From: an uncultured Oscillibacter sp.
Lineage (GTDB): Bacteria > Bacillota > Clostridia > Oscillospirales > Oscillospiraceae
DNA: 9,958 nt
Direction of reading: 5' to 3'
Assembly (NCBI GenBank): GCA_946494635.1
Contig: CAMMCS010000062.1
Coordinates: 1-9,958, forward strand
This document shows positions 5,299 to 9,958 of the stretch, piece after piece. A program made the position numbers and the translations under genes. The notes beneath the pieces are model-generated. The model searched no databases. It saw nothing but the letters and a program-made list of their open reading frames with translations, and was not told the origin of the DNA. Position 1 is the stretch's first letter. Each line of letters begins with the position of its first letter.

Positions 5299-6297
5299 TC
5301 AGCCCTGGAGCGCGCTGTGGGGCTTGTAGGCAGAGGTGAGCACCTTTTCAAAAACCGGGGCCTCCGGCTCCTCCACCCGCCGCAGGATCTGCTCGCCTGC
5401 GGCCTGGCCCAGCTCCTCCACCGGCTGGATGATGGTGTCCATCTGGTCGGCGTAAAGGGTGTAGACCTCCGAGTCATAGTCCACAAAGCTCACCAGGTCG
5501 ATGTCCCGCCCCAGCTGGATGCCCTTCTGGTGGAGATAGATGATGGTCTCCGAGGCCATGAGGCCCTGGCAGACGATGATGGCGTCGCACTTGCGGTCCA
5601 GAAGCTTGTCCAGGCAGCCGCAGGCGCTGTTTTCCAGGGAGTCGCCGTACTGGATCAGGCTCTCATCCTCCGGCAGGCCGCAGTCCGCCACAGCCTGCCG
5701 GTAGGCGGAAATCCGCTCCTTGGTGCTGGAGAGGCGGGGCAGCCCGCCGGTAATGCCGATCCGCTTGTCACCCTTGCCCGCCAGGCGGCACACACTGCGG
5801 TAGATGGGCTGGAAGTTGGATACACACACAGAGGAGTATTTCTTCGTCTCAAAAATCCGGTCCACCAGCACCACCGGGAATCCGGCGGGGATCAGGCTGT
5901 CAAAACGCTGGAAATCCTCCATCGTGCTGGCTACCAGCAGCCCGTCCACCATGCCAGCCGTCAGCAGGCGGATATTGGTCTCCTCCCGGTCCATGTTCTC
6001 CCGCGTGTTGGCGATGATCAGCTGATAGCCGTGGGCGGAGAGATATTTTTCCACAGCCTCAATCATGGTCGCGAAAAATTTATTGGCAATATCGGGCACA
6101 ATAAAGCCGATGATCTTCTTTTTCCCCGTCCGGAAGCTGCGGGCCGAGGCGTCCGGCGTATAGCCCAGCTCCGCAATGGCCTGGTAAACCTTCTCCTTCG
6201 TCTCATTGGAGACATACCGGGTATTGTTGATGGTGTGGGATACCGTGGCGGTGGATACGCCTGCCAGCTTCGCCACGTCGCTGATGGTCACTTTCAC
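5299..6297 (-). CDS. LacI-family transcriptional regulator
   Basis: Encodes 332 residues from a GTG start at 6297. AGGGGGA lies 7 nt upstream, and MKVTISDVAKLAGVS is the canonical LacI N-terminus; the longer open frame to 6342 would encode the operator region and is rejected. Domains: helix-turn-helix (about 4-23, TISDVAKLAGVSTATVSHTIN), hinge helix (about 48-58, TPDASARSFRTG) and a periplasmic-binding-protein-like sensor core (61-330) opening with KIIGFIVPDIANKFFATM. These repressors bind palindromic operators as dimers and respond to a sugar or sugar phosphate; the ligand cannot be read here. The gene is divergent from gap, with related palindromes in both 5' leaders, so autoregulation and control of gap are likely. 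It could be a carbon-catabolite type regulator or a specific sugar repressor. Confidence 0.93.
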   Translation of the reverse strand: MKVTISDVAKLAGVSTATVSHTINNTRYVSNETKEKVYQAIAELGYTPDASARSFRTGKKKIIGFIVPDIANKFFATMIEAVEKYLSAHGYQLIIANTRENMDREETNIRLLTAGMVDGLLVASTMEDFQRFDSLIPAGFPVVLVDRIFETKKYSSVCVSNFQPIYRSVCRLAGKGDKRIGITGGLPRLSSTKERISAYRQAVADCGLPEDESLIQYGDSLENSACGCLDKLLDRKCDAIIVCQGLMASETIIYLHQKGIQLGRDIDLVSFVDYDSEVYTLYADQMDTIIQPVEELGQAAGEQILRRVEEPEAPVFEKVLTSAYKPHSALQG

Positions 6298-6310
6298 AAT
6301 CCAGTCCCCC

Positions 6311-6338
6311 TTGCGCAATGGTTTATTATTTTGCGCAA
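6311..6338. promoter_or_regulatory. Paired TTGCGCAA operators in the lacI-type leader
   Basis: Two identical 8-bp palindromes, 6311-6318 and 6331-6338, have centres exactly 20 bp apart, two helical turns. They have the central CG typical of LacI-family operators. They lie downstream of the predicted transcription start, one nearly touching the ribosome binding site, which fits autorepression by roadblock or looping. Confidence 0.65.
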
Positions 6339-6353
6339 ACAATTAGCCATATC

Positions 6354-6382
6354 AGTATAAGGCAGCATTCGACCGCCGTCAA
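6354..6382 (-). promoter_or_regulatory. Promoter of the lacI-type gene
   Basis: On the minus strand TTGACG (6377-6382), a 17-bp spacer and TATACT (6354-6359). Transcription would start near 6347, placing both TTGCGCAA sites within the first 40 nt of the leader. Confidence 0.75.
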
Positions 6383-6410
6383 GCTTTTTTTCCGCTCTTT
6401 CCGTTAAAAA

Positions 6411-6428
6411 TTGTGAAATATGTCACTT
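6411..6428. promoter_or_regulatory. Rex- or Crp/Fnr-like binding site (candidate)
   Basis: TTGTGAAATATGTCACTT matches the redox-repressor Rex consensus TTGTGAA-N4-TTCACAA in its left half and in the TCAC core of its right half, with three mismatches. It also fits a Crp-like TGTGA-N6-TCAC. It lies between the two divergent promoters, about 90 bp upstream of the predicted gap start. GAPDH makes NADH, so redox control would be sensible, but the distance is large for a simple repressor. Confidence 0.35.
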
Positions 6429-6473
6429 TTATCCGGGATTATCGGGACCCCGGCGGGGAAAATGTTATCTGAA

Positions 6474-6504
6474 TTGACAGTTGCAAAATTCGGCGCCGTA
6501 TGAT
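6474..6504 (+). promoter_or_regulatory. Promoter of gap
   Basis: A perfect TTGACA (6474-6479) is followed after 19 bp by TATGAT (6499-6504). A second reading, TTGCAA (6482-6487) with 17 bp to TAATAT (6505-6510), overlaps it. The long spacer of the first reading may indicate a regulated promoter. The leader to the start codon is about 90 nt. Confidence 0.6.
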
Positions 6505-6534
6505 AATATACTAATGCTATAACTAAAAAAACGA

Positions 6535-6550
6535 TTGCGTAAACGTTTGG
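6535..6550. promoter_or_regulatory. LacI-family operator candidate in the gap leader
   Basis: TTGCGTAAACGTTTGG contains TTGCGTAA, one base from the TTGCGCAA palindromes of the divergent lacI-type leader, and an AAACGTTT core as in LacI/PurR/CcpA sites. It sits about 25 bp downstream of the predicted gap transcription start, parallel to the arrangement on the other side. Confidence 0.5.
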
Positions 6551-6599
6551 CAGCGTGTCTCTGCGCACCTGCCCCGAAATGTGAAAGGAGTCTTCCAGT

Positions 6600-7613
6600 A
6601 TGAAAACCAAGATTGGCATTAATGGCTTCGGCCGGATCGGCCGTCTGGTCTTCCGCGCCGCCCTGACCCATGACGACGTGGAAGTCGTCGGGCTGAACGA
6701 TCCCTTCATGAACCCCGAGTATATGGCCTATATGCTCAAGTATGACTCTGTCCACGGCAAGTTCCCCGGCGAGGTTTCCTCCGAGGACGGCGCCCTGATC
6801 GTCAACGGCAAGAAGTACCCCGTCTTCACCGCCATGGATGTGAAGGACATTCCCTGGGCCAGCGTGGGCGCGGAGTATATCTGCGAGTGCACCGGCAAGC
6901 ACCTGTCCAAGGATCTGTGCCAGGGCCACATCGACGCCGGCGCCAAGCACGTCATCATGGGCGCCCCCTCCAAGGACGACACCCCCATGTTCGTCATGGG
7001 CGTCAACAACGACAAGTACACCTCCGACATGACCTTCGTGTCCAACGCCTCCTGCACCACCAACTGCCTGGCCCCCATCGCCAAGGTGCTGAACGACAAC
7101 TGGGGCATCACCGACGGCCTGATGACCACCGTGCACTCCACCACCGCCACCCAGAAGACTGTGGACGGCGTGTCCATGAAGGATTGGCGCGGCGGCCGTG
7201 CCGCTTCCGGCAACATCATCCCCTCCTCCACCGGCGCCGCCAAGGCCGTGGGCAAGGTCATTCCCGAGCTGAACGGCAAGCTGACCGGCATTTCCATGCG
7301 GGTCCCCACCCTGGACGTGTCCGTGGTGGACCTGACTGCCAAGCTGGCGAAGCCCGCCTCCTATGAGGATATCTGCAACGCCATGAAGGAGGCCTCTGAG
7401 GGCGAGCTGAAGGGCGTTCTGGGCTACACCGACGAGGATGTCGTCTCCAGCGACTTCCTGGGCGACACCCGCACCTCCATCTTTGACAAGAAGGCCGGCC
7501 TGTCCCTGACCGACACCTTCGTGAAGGTGGTCTCCTGGTACGACAACGAGTGCGGCTACGCCAACAAGATGGTGGAGCTGATCCGCTATATGTCCTCTGT
7601 GGACCACAAGTAA
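6600..7613 (+). CDS. gap: Glyceraldehyde-3-phosphate dehydrogenase, type I
   Basis: Encodes 337 residues, the standard length. It oxidises glyceraldehyde-3-phosphate with NAD+ and phosphate to 1,3-bisphosphoglycerate in cytoplasmic glycolysis. The N-terminus KIGINGFGRIGR (4-15) is the Rossmann dinucleotide loop, with D34 in LNDPF as expected for NAD preference. SNASCTTNCLAP (148-159) holds the catalytic C152, and H179 in TTVHS is the base; SSTGAAKAVGKVIP (209-222), SMRVPT (232-237) and WYDNE (313-317) are also intact. AAAGGAG lies 9 nt before the ATG. Codons are almost uniformly C/G-ending (ACC, AAC, GGC, CTG), as in very highly expressed genes. It is transcribed alone, without the pgk and tpi that often follow gap in Firmicutes, and ends in a strong terminator. 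Regulation by the divergent LacI-type protein, and perhaps Rex, is inferred from sites in the shared intergenic region. Confidence 0.98.
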   Translation: MKTKIGINGFGRIGRLVFRAALTHDDVEVVGLNDPFMNPEYMAYMLKYDSVHGKFPGEVSSEDGALIVNGKKYPVFTAMDVKDIPWASVGAEYICECTGKHLSKDLCQGHIDAGAKHVIMGAPSKDDTPMFVMGVNNDKYTSDMTFVSNASCTTNCLAPIAKVLNDNWGITDGLMTTVHSTTATQKTVDGVSMKDWRGGRAASGNIIPSSTGAAKAVGKVIPELNGKLTGISMRVPTLDVSVVDLTAKLAKPASYEDICNAMKEASEGELKGVLGYTDEDVVSSDFLGDTRTSIFDKKAGLSLTDTFVKVVSWYDNECGYANKMVELIRYMSSVDHK

Positions 7614-7626
7614 GCAGACTGTACGC

Positions 7627-7664
7627 AAAAAGGTTCCGGGCCGAATCGGCCCGGAACCTTTTTT
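7627..7664 (+). terminator. Rho-independent terminator of gap
   Basis: AAAAAGGTTCCGGGCC pairs with GGCCCGGAACCTTTTTT around a 5-nt loop, 13 nt after the gap stop codon. The A-run on the left makes it usable in both directions. Confidence 0.95.
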
Positions 7665-7680
7665 ATGGATGAACAGCAAA

Positions 7681-7920
7681 AATTAGGAGTTAGGAATTAG
7701 GAATTTCTCTGTTCCGTCGGAGGCCGAACGCTTTTGATTCGTCCCGCTCCGCCAGACGGTAAATTGCCGCCCCTGCGGTATTAGATGAAAAGTGGACAGG
7801 CACAAATCCTGCCAATATACCACAGATGCTACAAAATCCGCCCGAATTGGGTCAAAAATGGGCAGATACGGGATCTGACCCCCAAGCCAGCTAAAAATTC
7901 CTAATTCCTAACTCCTAATT
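7681..7920. mobile_element. MITE-like element, 240 bp, with perfect 26-bp terminal inverted repeats
   Basis: Positions 7681-7706 and 7895-7920 are perfect inverted complements (26 of 26). They are built from repeating TTAGGA units (AATTAGGAGTTAGGAATTAG...). The 188-bp interior has no open frame of note but contains small inverted repeats such as CCGC-CCCT-GCGG and TTGGGTC/GACCCCCAA. No clear target-site duplication flanks it. The element sits between the gap terminator and the terminator of the noncoding RNA, disrupting neither. Without a transposase it would be non-autonomous. Confidence 0.75.
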
Positions 7921-7930
7921 CCTCATTGGA

Positions 7931-7971
7931 CAAAGCACAACCCCCCGCTCGCTCCAACGACGAACGGGGGG
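7931..7971 (-). terminator. Terminator of the noncoding RNA
   Basis: In the minus-strand transcript an 11-bp stem (7961-7971 with 7941-7951) with a 9-nt loop is complete if one G-U pair is allowed; the same position is a C-A mismatch in plus-strand RNA, so the minus strand is favoured. The following TTGTGCTTTG is only moderately T-rich. Confidence 0.75.
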
Positions 7972-8270
7972 CCTACTTCTGGATCGGAGTTTCCAATATG
8001 CGTTACCTCTTGCTTTCTTGAGATGCCGTTCGGATGCTGGGGTCTGTTGGGAACTCTGAGGTTTGCCAATCCATAAAACAACGTTACACGCAGACGTCTG
8101 CTCTGGTCGCTACCAAAACCTGATTCTCGTGTGGCTCATCATCGTGAGATGTGTTTCGTCTTTGGGTCTTCCTGAGTTTCGCTTGCTTTGAGGAATTCCT
8201 CTGGATCCGAACGGTGCAGGTTTGGAATCTTCTGAGCTAACCTAGCCCATTGGACTCACTCCTTTCCTGT
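7941..8270 (-). ncRNA. Structured noncoding RNA of about 330 nt, family not assigned
   Basis: The minus strand has a near-consensus promoter (8277-8305), a predicted start near 8270 and a strong terminal hairpin, but no open frame. Its GTG/ATG starts after AGGAAAGGAG reach a TAG within six codons. A perfect 10-bp long-range stem joins 8205-8214 with 8026-8035, and GGAGT/ACTCC (8258-8262 with 7986-7990) can close the molecule further out. Local hairpins include 8190-8201 (GAGG-AATT-CCTC), 8135-8148 (CTCA/TGAG) and 8090-8101 (GCAG-ACGT-CTGC). The gene stands alone downstream of fliB with no protein-coding target in cis, so it acts in trans if functional. It is not tmRNA, RNase P or SRP RNA by their landmark sequences. 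The raiA-motif RNA or another large clostridial RNA class is possible, but I cannot confirm it by eye. Confidence 0.6.
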
Positions 8271-8276
8271 GTCTAT

Positions 8277-8305
8277 AATGTACAACACTTTTTAAAAAAT
8301 GTCAA
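8277..8305 (-). promoter_or_regulatory. Promoter of the noncoding RNA
   Basis: On the minus strand a perfect TTGACA (8300-8305), a 17-bp A/T-rich spacer and TACATT (8277-8282). Among the strongest-looking promoters in the window, consistent with an abundant RNA. Confidence 0.8.
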
Positions 8306-8378
8306 CTGGCTTTATGCAGTTTTTCTATTTTCCACAAATTTGTCCCCAAGGGAAAAGCATTTCGCACAAATTGGTTTT
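8306..8378. other. AT-rich spacer between fliB and the noncoding RNA promoter
   Basis: No convincing terminator for fliB is visible. Only a weak pairing AACTG/CAGTT (8304-8321) and two CACAAATT-type words are seen. Some read-through from fliB into the noncoding RNA is therefore possible. Confidence 0.35.
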
Positions 8379-9407
8379 TCACCGGCGCAGCTCTGCCCGG
8401 AAGCGTGCCGGTGACAGCCTTGGATCCTCCCAAAACGCAGCCTGAAGGGCATCCAGATTGTCCTGATCGTGCTCGATCTCACGGCTGAACTGCTCCAGCG
8501 CCTCCTCCAGCCCCCGCAGGGGGGAAAGGCGCTCCACCGTCAGCACCGCCAGCAGGCAGAAAGCGACCCGGCCCGCCAGGTCCCCGTCGTTCACCGCCTT
8601 GAGGGCGTAGCGGAAGAGGAAATAGGCGGCGATCCGCTCCAGCAGCGCCTCATCCGCCCGCGCAGGGGCCTCTGACCCTGCCGCCGCCACCAGCAGCTCC
8701 CGCCAGGCCGGCTCCAGGATCTCCAGTTCCCCCAGCAGCTTCAGCGCCTCCGGGAAAAGTCCGGCGCCCTCCTCTGCCGCCGGCGGCTCCGCAGGGCACC
8801 AGCCGGCGGCCAGGGCCGGAAGCTCCGCTTCCCGCTCCGCATCCAGCAGGCACTGGGCCGCCAGGGCCAGGTCCAGCCAGTCCCCCAGCCGGCGGCGGAG
8901 AGGCCTGGAGCGGTCGGCCAGAATACTGAACATCCGCTGCCGCACCGCCAGCAGCGGCTCCAGCCAGGGATCCCCCTCCTCCAGCTCCCCCGGGAGGTCC
9001 ATCTGCCGGAAGGCCAGCGGTTCCCGGCTGCCCAGCAGAAGGCGGCAGGCCGCCGAGCAGGAGGCTGCCAGGCTGATCTCCCGGAAGGGGCCGTATTCCT
9101 CGATAAAGCGGGGATGGCTCCGGCAGGTGCTGCTGGTGGCCGCCTCCCCCAGACGCAGATGGATCTCGCAGAGATTCCCGCCGTCCAGGAAGGGACACCG
9201 GCCGCCCCGGAGCGGGAAGCAGTCCGCTCCCTCCTCATCTGCCTGGAGAGCCGCCCGCAGACGGTCCCCGAAGGGGCCCGGCAGGGTGCGGTAGCGGCGG
9301 GCCGTCTCCGGGTCAATGACCACCTCCCAGCCGATGCAGCAGCTGTGAGGGCAGGCCCCTGCCATGCAGTGAAAGTCTTCATAATAATCCGGCACCAGGG
9401 TTTGCAT
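8379..9407 (-). CDS. fliB: FliB-family lysine N-methylase-like protein with Cys cluster
   Basis: Encodes 342 residues. The start at 9407 (MQTLVPDYYEDFHC) is chosen because AGGAAGA (9414-9420) is 6 nt upstream and the sequence is the family N-terminus; the frame is open 12 codons further upstream. FliB in Salmonella methylates lysines of flagellin. The cysteine framework is clear: C14, C19, C23 and C24 (CMAGACPHSCCIGW), then C71 and C80 (CPFLDGGNLCEI) and C95 in TCRSHPRF, probably a metal or Fe-S site. The C-terminal half is helical and Leu/Ala/Glu-rich. There are no flagellar genes in the window, and many homologues occur in non-motile clostridia, so the substrate may be another protein and the product name is provisional. 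It is divergent from a dicluster Fe-S protein. Confidence 0.85.
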   Translation of the reverse strand: MQTLVPDYYEDFHCMAGACPHSCCIGWEVVIDPETARRYRTLPGPFGDRLRAALQADEEGADCFPLRGGRCPFLDGGNLCEIHLRLGEAATSSTCRSHPRFIEEYGPFREISLAASCSAACRLLLGSREPLAFRQMDLPGELEEGDPWLEPLLAVRQRMFSILADRSRPLRRRLGDWLDLALAAQCLLDAEREAELPALAAGWCPAEPPAAEEGAGLFPEALKLLGELEILEPAWRELLVAAAGSEAPARADEALLERIAAYFLFRYALKAVNDGDLAGRVAFCLLAVLTVERLSPLRGLEEALEQFSREIEHDQDNLDALQAAFWEDPRLSPARFRAELRR

Positions 9408-9449
9408 GGCTGTTCTTCCTCTCTTTCCGCCGGCAGACAGCACCTGCGG

Positions 9450-9490
9450 CAGATTTTTTCTCTCAGTTGTAGAAACAACAGATTTTTTCT
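9450..9490. repeat. Direct repeat CAGATTTTTTCT around a small hairpin in the fliB leader
   Basis: CAGATTTTTTCT occurs at 9450-9461 and 9479-9490. Between the copies GTTGT-AGAA-ACAAC forms a hairpin which, on the plus strand, is directly followed by a T6 run. Both lie in the predicted untranslated leader of fliB; purpose unknown. Confidence 0.4.
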
Positions 9491-9494
9491 TCTT

Positions 9495-9523
9495 ATTGTA
9501 CGATACTGCTGTCCAGAAAGCAA
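9495..9523 (-). promoter_or_regulatory. Promoter of fliB
   Basis: On the minus strand TTGCTT (9518-9523), a 17-bp spacer and TACAAT (9495-9500). The leader to the start codon is about 80 nt. Confidence 0.6.
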
Positions 9524-9526
9524 GGC

Positions 9527-9543
9527 GCGGGTTTGAAACCCGC
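9527..9543. promoter_or_regulatory. GCGGGTTT-G-AAACCCGC dyad between fliB and the Fe-S gene
   Basis: A perfect 8-1-8 palindrome lies immediately upstream of the fliB -35 box and 2 nt before the ribosome binding site of the divergent Fe-S gene. With a one-base centre it is a better DNA operator than an RNA hairpin, and it could coordinate the two genes. Confidence 0.45.
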
Positions 9544-9559
9544 CGGAAGGAGACACACT

Positions 9560-9958
9560 ATGGTAAGAAGGATCATTGAGATTGACCGGGAGAAGTGCAA
9601 CGGCTGCGGCGCCTGCGCCGCGGCCTGCCACGAGGGGGCCATCGGCATGGTGGACGGAAAGGCACAGCTGCTGCGGGACGACTACTGCGACGGCCTGGGG
9701 GACTGCCTGCCCGCCTGTCCCACCGGGGCCATCACCTTTGTGGAACGGGAGGCGGCCGCCTACGATGCTGCCGCAGTCGCGGCAGCACAAGGGCTCCCAC
9801 TGCGGCCCAATGAAATGGGCGCAGTGGGAAGAGGAGGCGCAAGGGAGCGGACGCAGATTTCCCCGCAGGGGGAATCGAAGCGCAGCGGACTTTGCGGCGA
9901 CGAGGCGGCCGCGCTGGCCAGGAAGGCGTCGGCCCTGCAGGGCACCGCCCCCCGGCAG
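9560..9958 (+). CDS. Dicluster [4Fe-4S] ferredoxin-type protein, N-terminal part (runs off right edge)
   Basis: ATG 9560 follows GGAAGGAG (9545-9552) by 7 nt, and 133 codons are open to the window end. The first cluster motif is CNGCGACAAAC (C13, C16, C19, C23). The second is CDGLGDCLPACP (C43, C49, C53), with a CxxxxxC spacing in place of CxxCxxC, so it offers only three cysteines in the visible motif. This arrangement recalls small dicluster proteins found in anaerobic clostridia, which are presumed electron carriers or subunits of cytoplasmic redox enzymes; the partner is not visible. From about residue 79 the sequence changes to an Arg/Gly/Ser-rich stretch encoded by strongly palindromic DNA (see the repeat entry), unlike the preceding domain. 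The C-terminal part and stop are outside the window. Confidence 0.85.
   Translation, partial: MVRRIIEIDREKCNGCGACAAACHEGAIGMVDGKAQLLRDDYCDGLGDCLPACPTGAITFVEREAAAYDAAAVAAAQGLPLRPNEMGAVGRGGARERTQISPQGESKRSGLCGDEAAALARKASALQGTAPRQ
9796..9875. repeat. Palindromic repeat-like insert inside the Fe-S protein gene
   Basis: CCCACTGCG (9796-9804) pairs with CGCAGTGGG (9820-9828), with CCCA/TGGG (9806-9809 with 9816-9819) inside across one bulged G. A second hairpin, ATTTCCCC-GCA-GGGGGAAT (9857-9875), follows. The region is in frame and encodes roughly residues 79-105 (LPLRPNEMGAVGRGG...). Such hairpin-rich in-frame inserts are known as palindromic elements in some bacteria; identity as a dispersed repeat is inference. 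Confidence 0.5.

Noticed and set aside
6465..7679. 404-codon open frame antisense to gap
   Set aside because: Its Gly/His/Val repeats are the reverse reading of gap codons; it covers the gap promoter and terminator.
8243..8262. Leader peptide at the 5' end of the noncoding RNA after AGGAAAGGAG
   Set aside because: GTG and ATG starts there reach TAG within six codons, too short and with no regulatory gene downstream.

Overview
The window looks like a chromosomal segment from a high-GC, low-GC-phylum gut-type clostridium (Oscillospiraceae / clostridial cluster IV flavour). This is inferred from the protein flavour (a FliB-type lysine N-methylase, a dicluster Fe-S protein with a CDGLGDC second cluster motif, a short XRE regulator), the strong preference for C/G-ending codons, purine-rich ribosome binding sites and SigA-type promoters. 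The genus cannot be fixed from the sequence alone.

Layout. (1) Positions 1-740 are conspicuously AT-rich and differ in codon use from everything to the right. They hold the N-terminal half of a eukaryote-like protein kinase on the minus strand that runs off the left edge, its promoter, and then the terminator of a tRNA-Leu(UAG) gene. The base-composition break lies at the 3' end of that tRNA, the classical border of an integrated island. (2) 856-1500 has no credible protein gene. It carries a diverged duplication of the tRNA leader and three tRNA-Leu-like 5' halves whose 3' halves are replaced by a partly shared non-tRNA sequence. (3) 1506-2429 is a monocistronic pyridoxamine/pyridoxal kinase. 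(4) 2670-4898 is a secreted, unusually long beta-lactamase-fold serine hydrolase on the minus strand, driven by a promoter whose spacer is an ACCTTCC-N7-GGAAGGT dyad with MerR-family geometry. A small XRE regulator lies divergently beside it. (5) 5241-7664 is a divergent pair: a LacI-family regulator (minus) and glyceraldehyde-3-phosphate dehydrogenase (plus). Related TTGCG(C/T)AA sites sit in both 5' leaders, and a Rex-like site lies between the promoters.

(6) 7681-7920 is a 240-bp MITE-like element with perfect 26-bp terminal inverted repeats, placed between the gap terminator and the terminator of (7), a minus-strand noncoding RNA of about 330 nt (7941-8270). That RNA has a near-consensus promoter, a strand-specific terminator and a perfect 10-bp long-range stem. 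(8) 8379-9407 is a FliB-family protein (minus). Divergent from it is (9) the start of a dicluster [4Fe-4S] protein that runs off the right edge and carries a palindromic, repeat-like insertion in its reading frame.

Most genes are single transcription units with their own promoters and terminators. Readable regulatory logic is concentrated at the lacI/gap intergenic region (carbon and possibly redox control of glycolysis) and at the MerR-type promoter of the hydrolase. The least explained parts are the structured RNA, the tRNA-half repeat cluster and the kinase-bearing AT-rich border.
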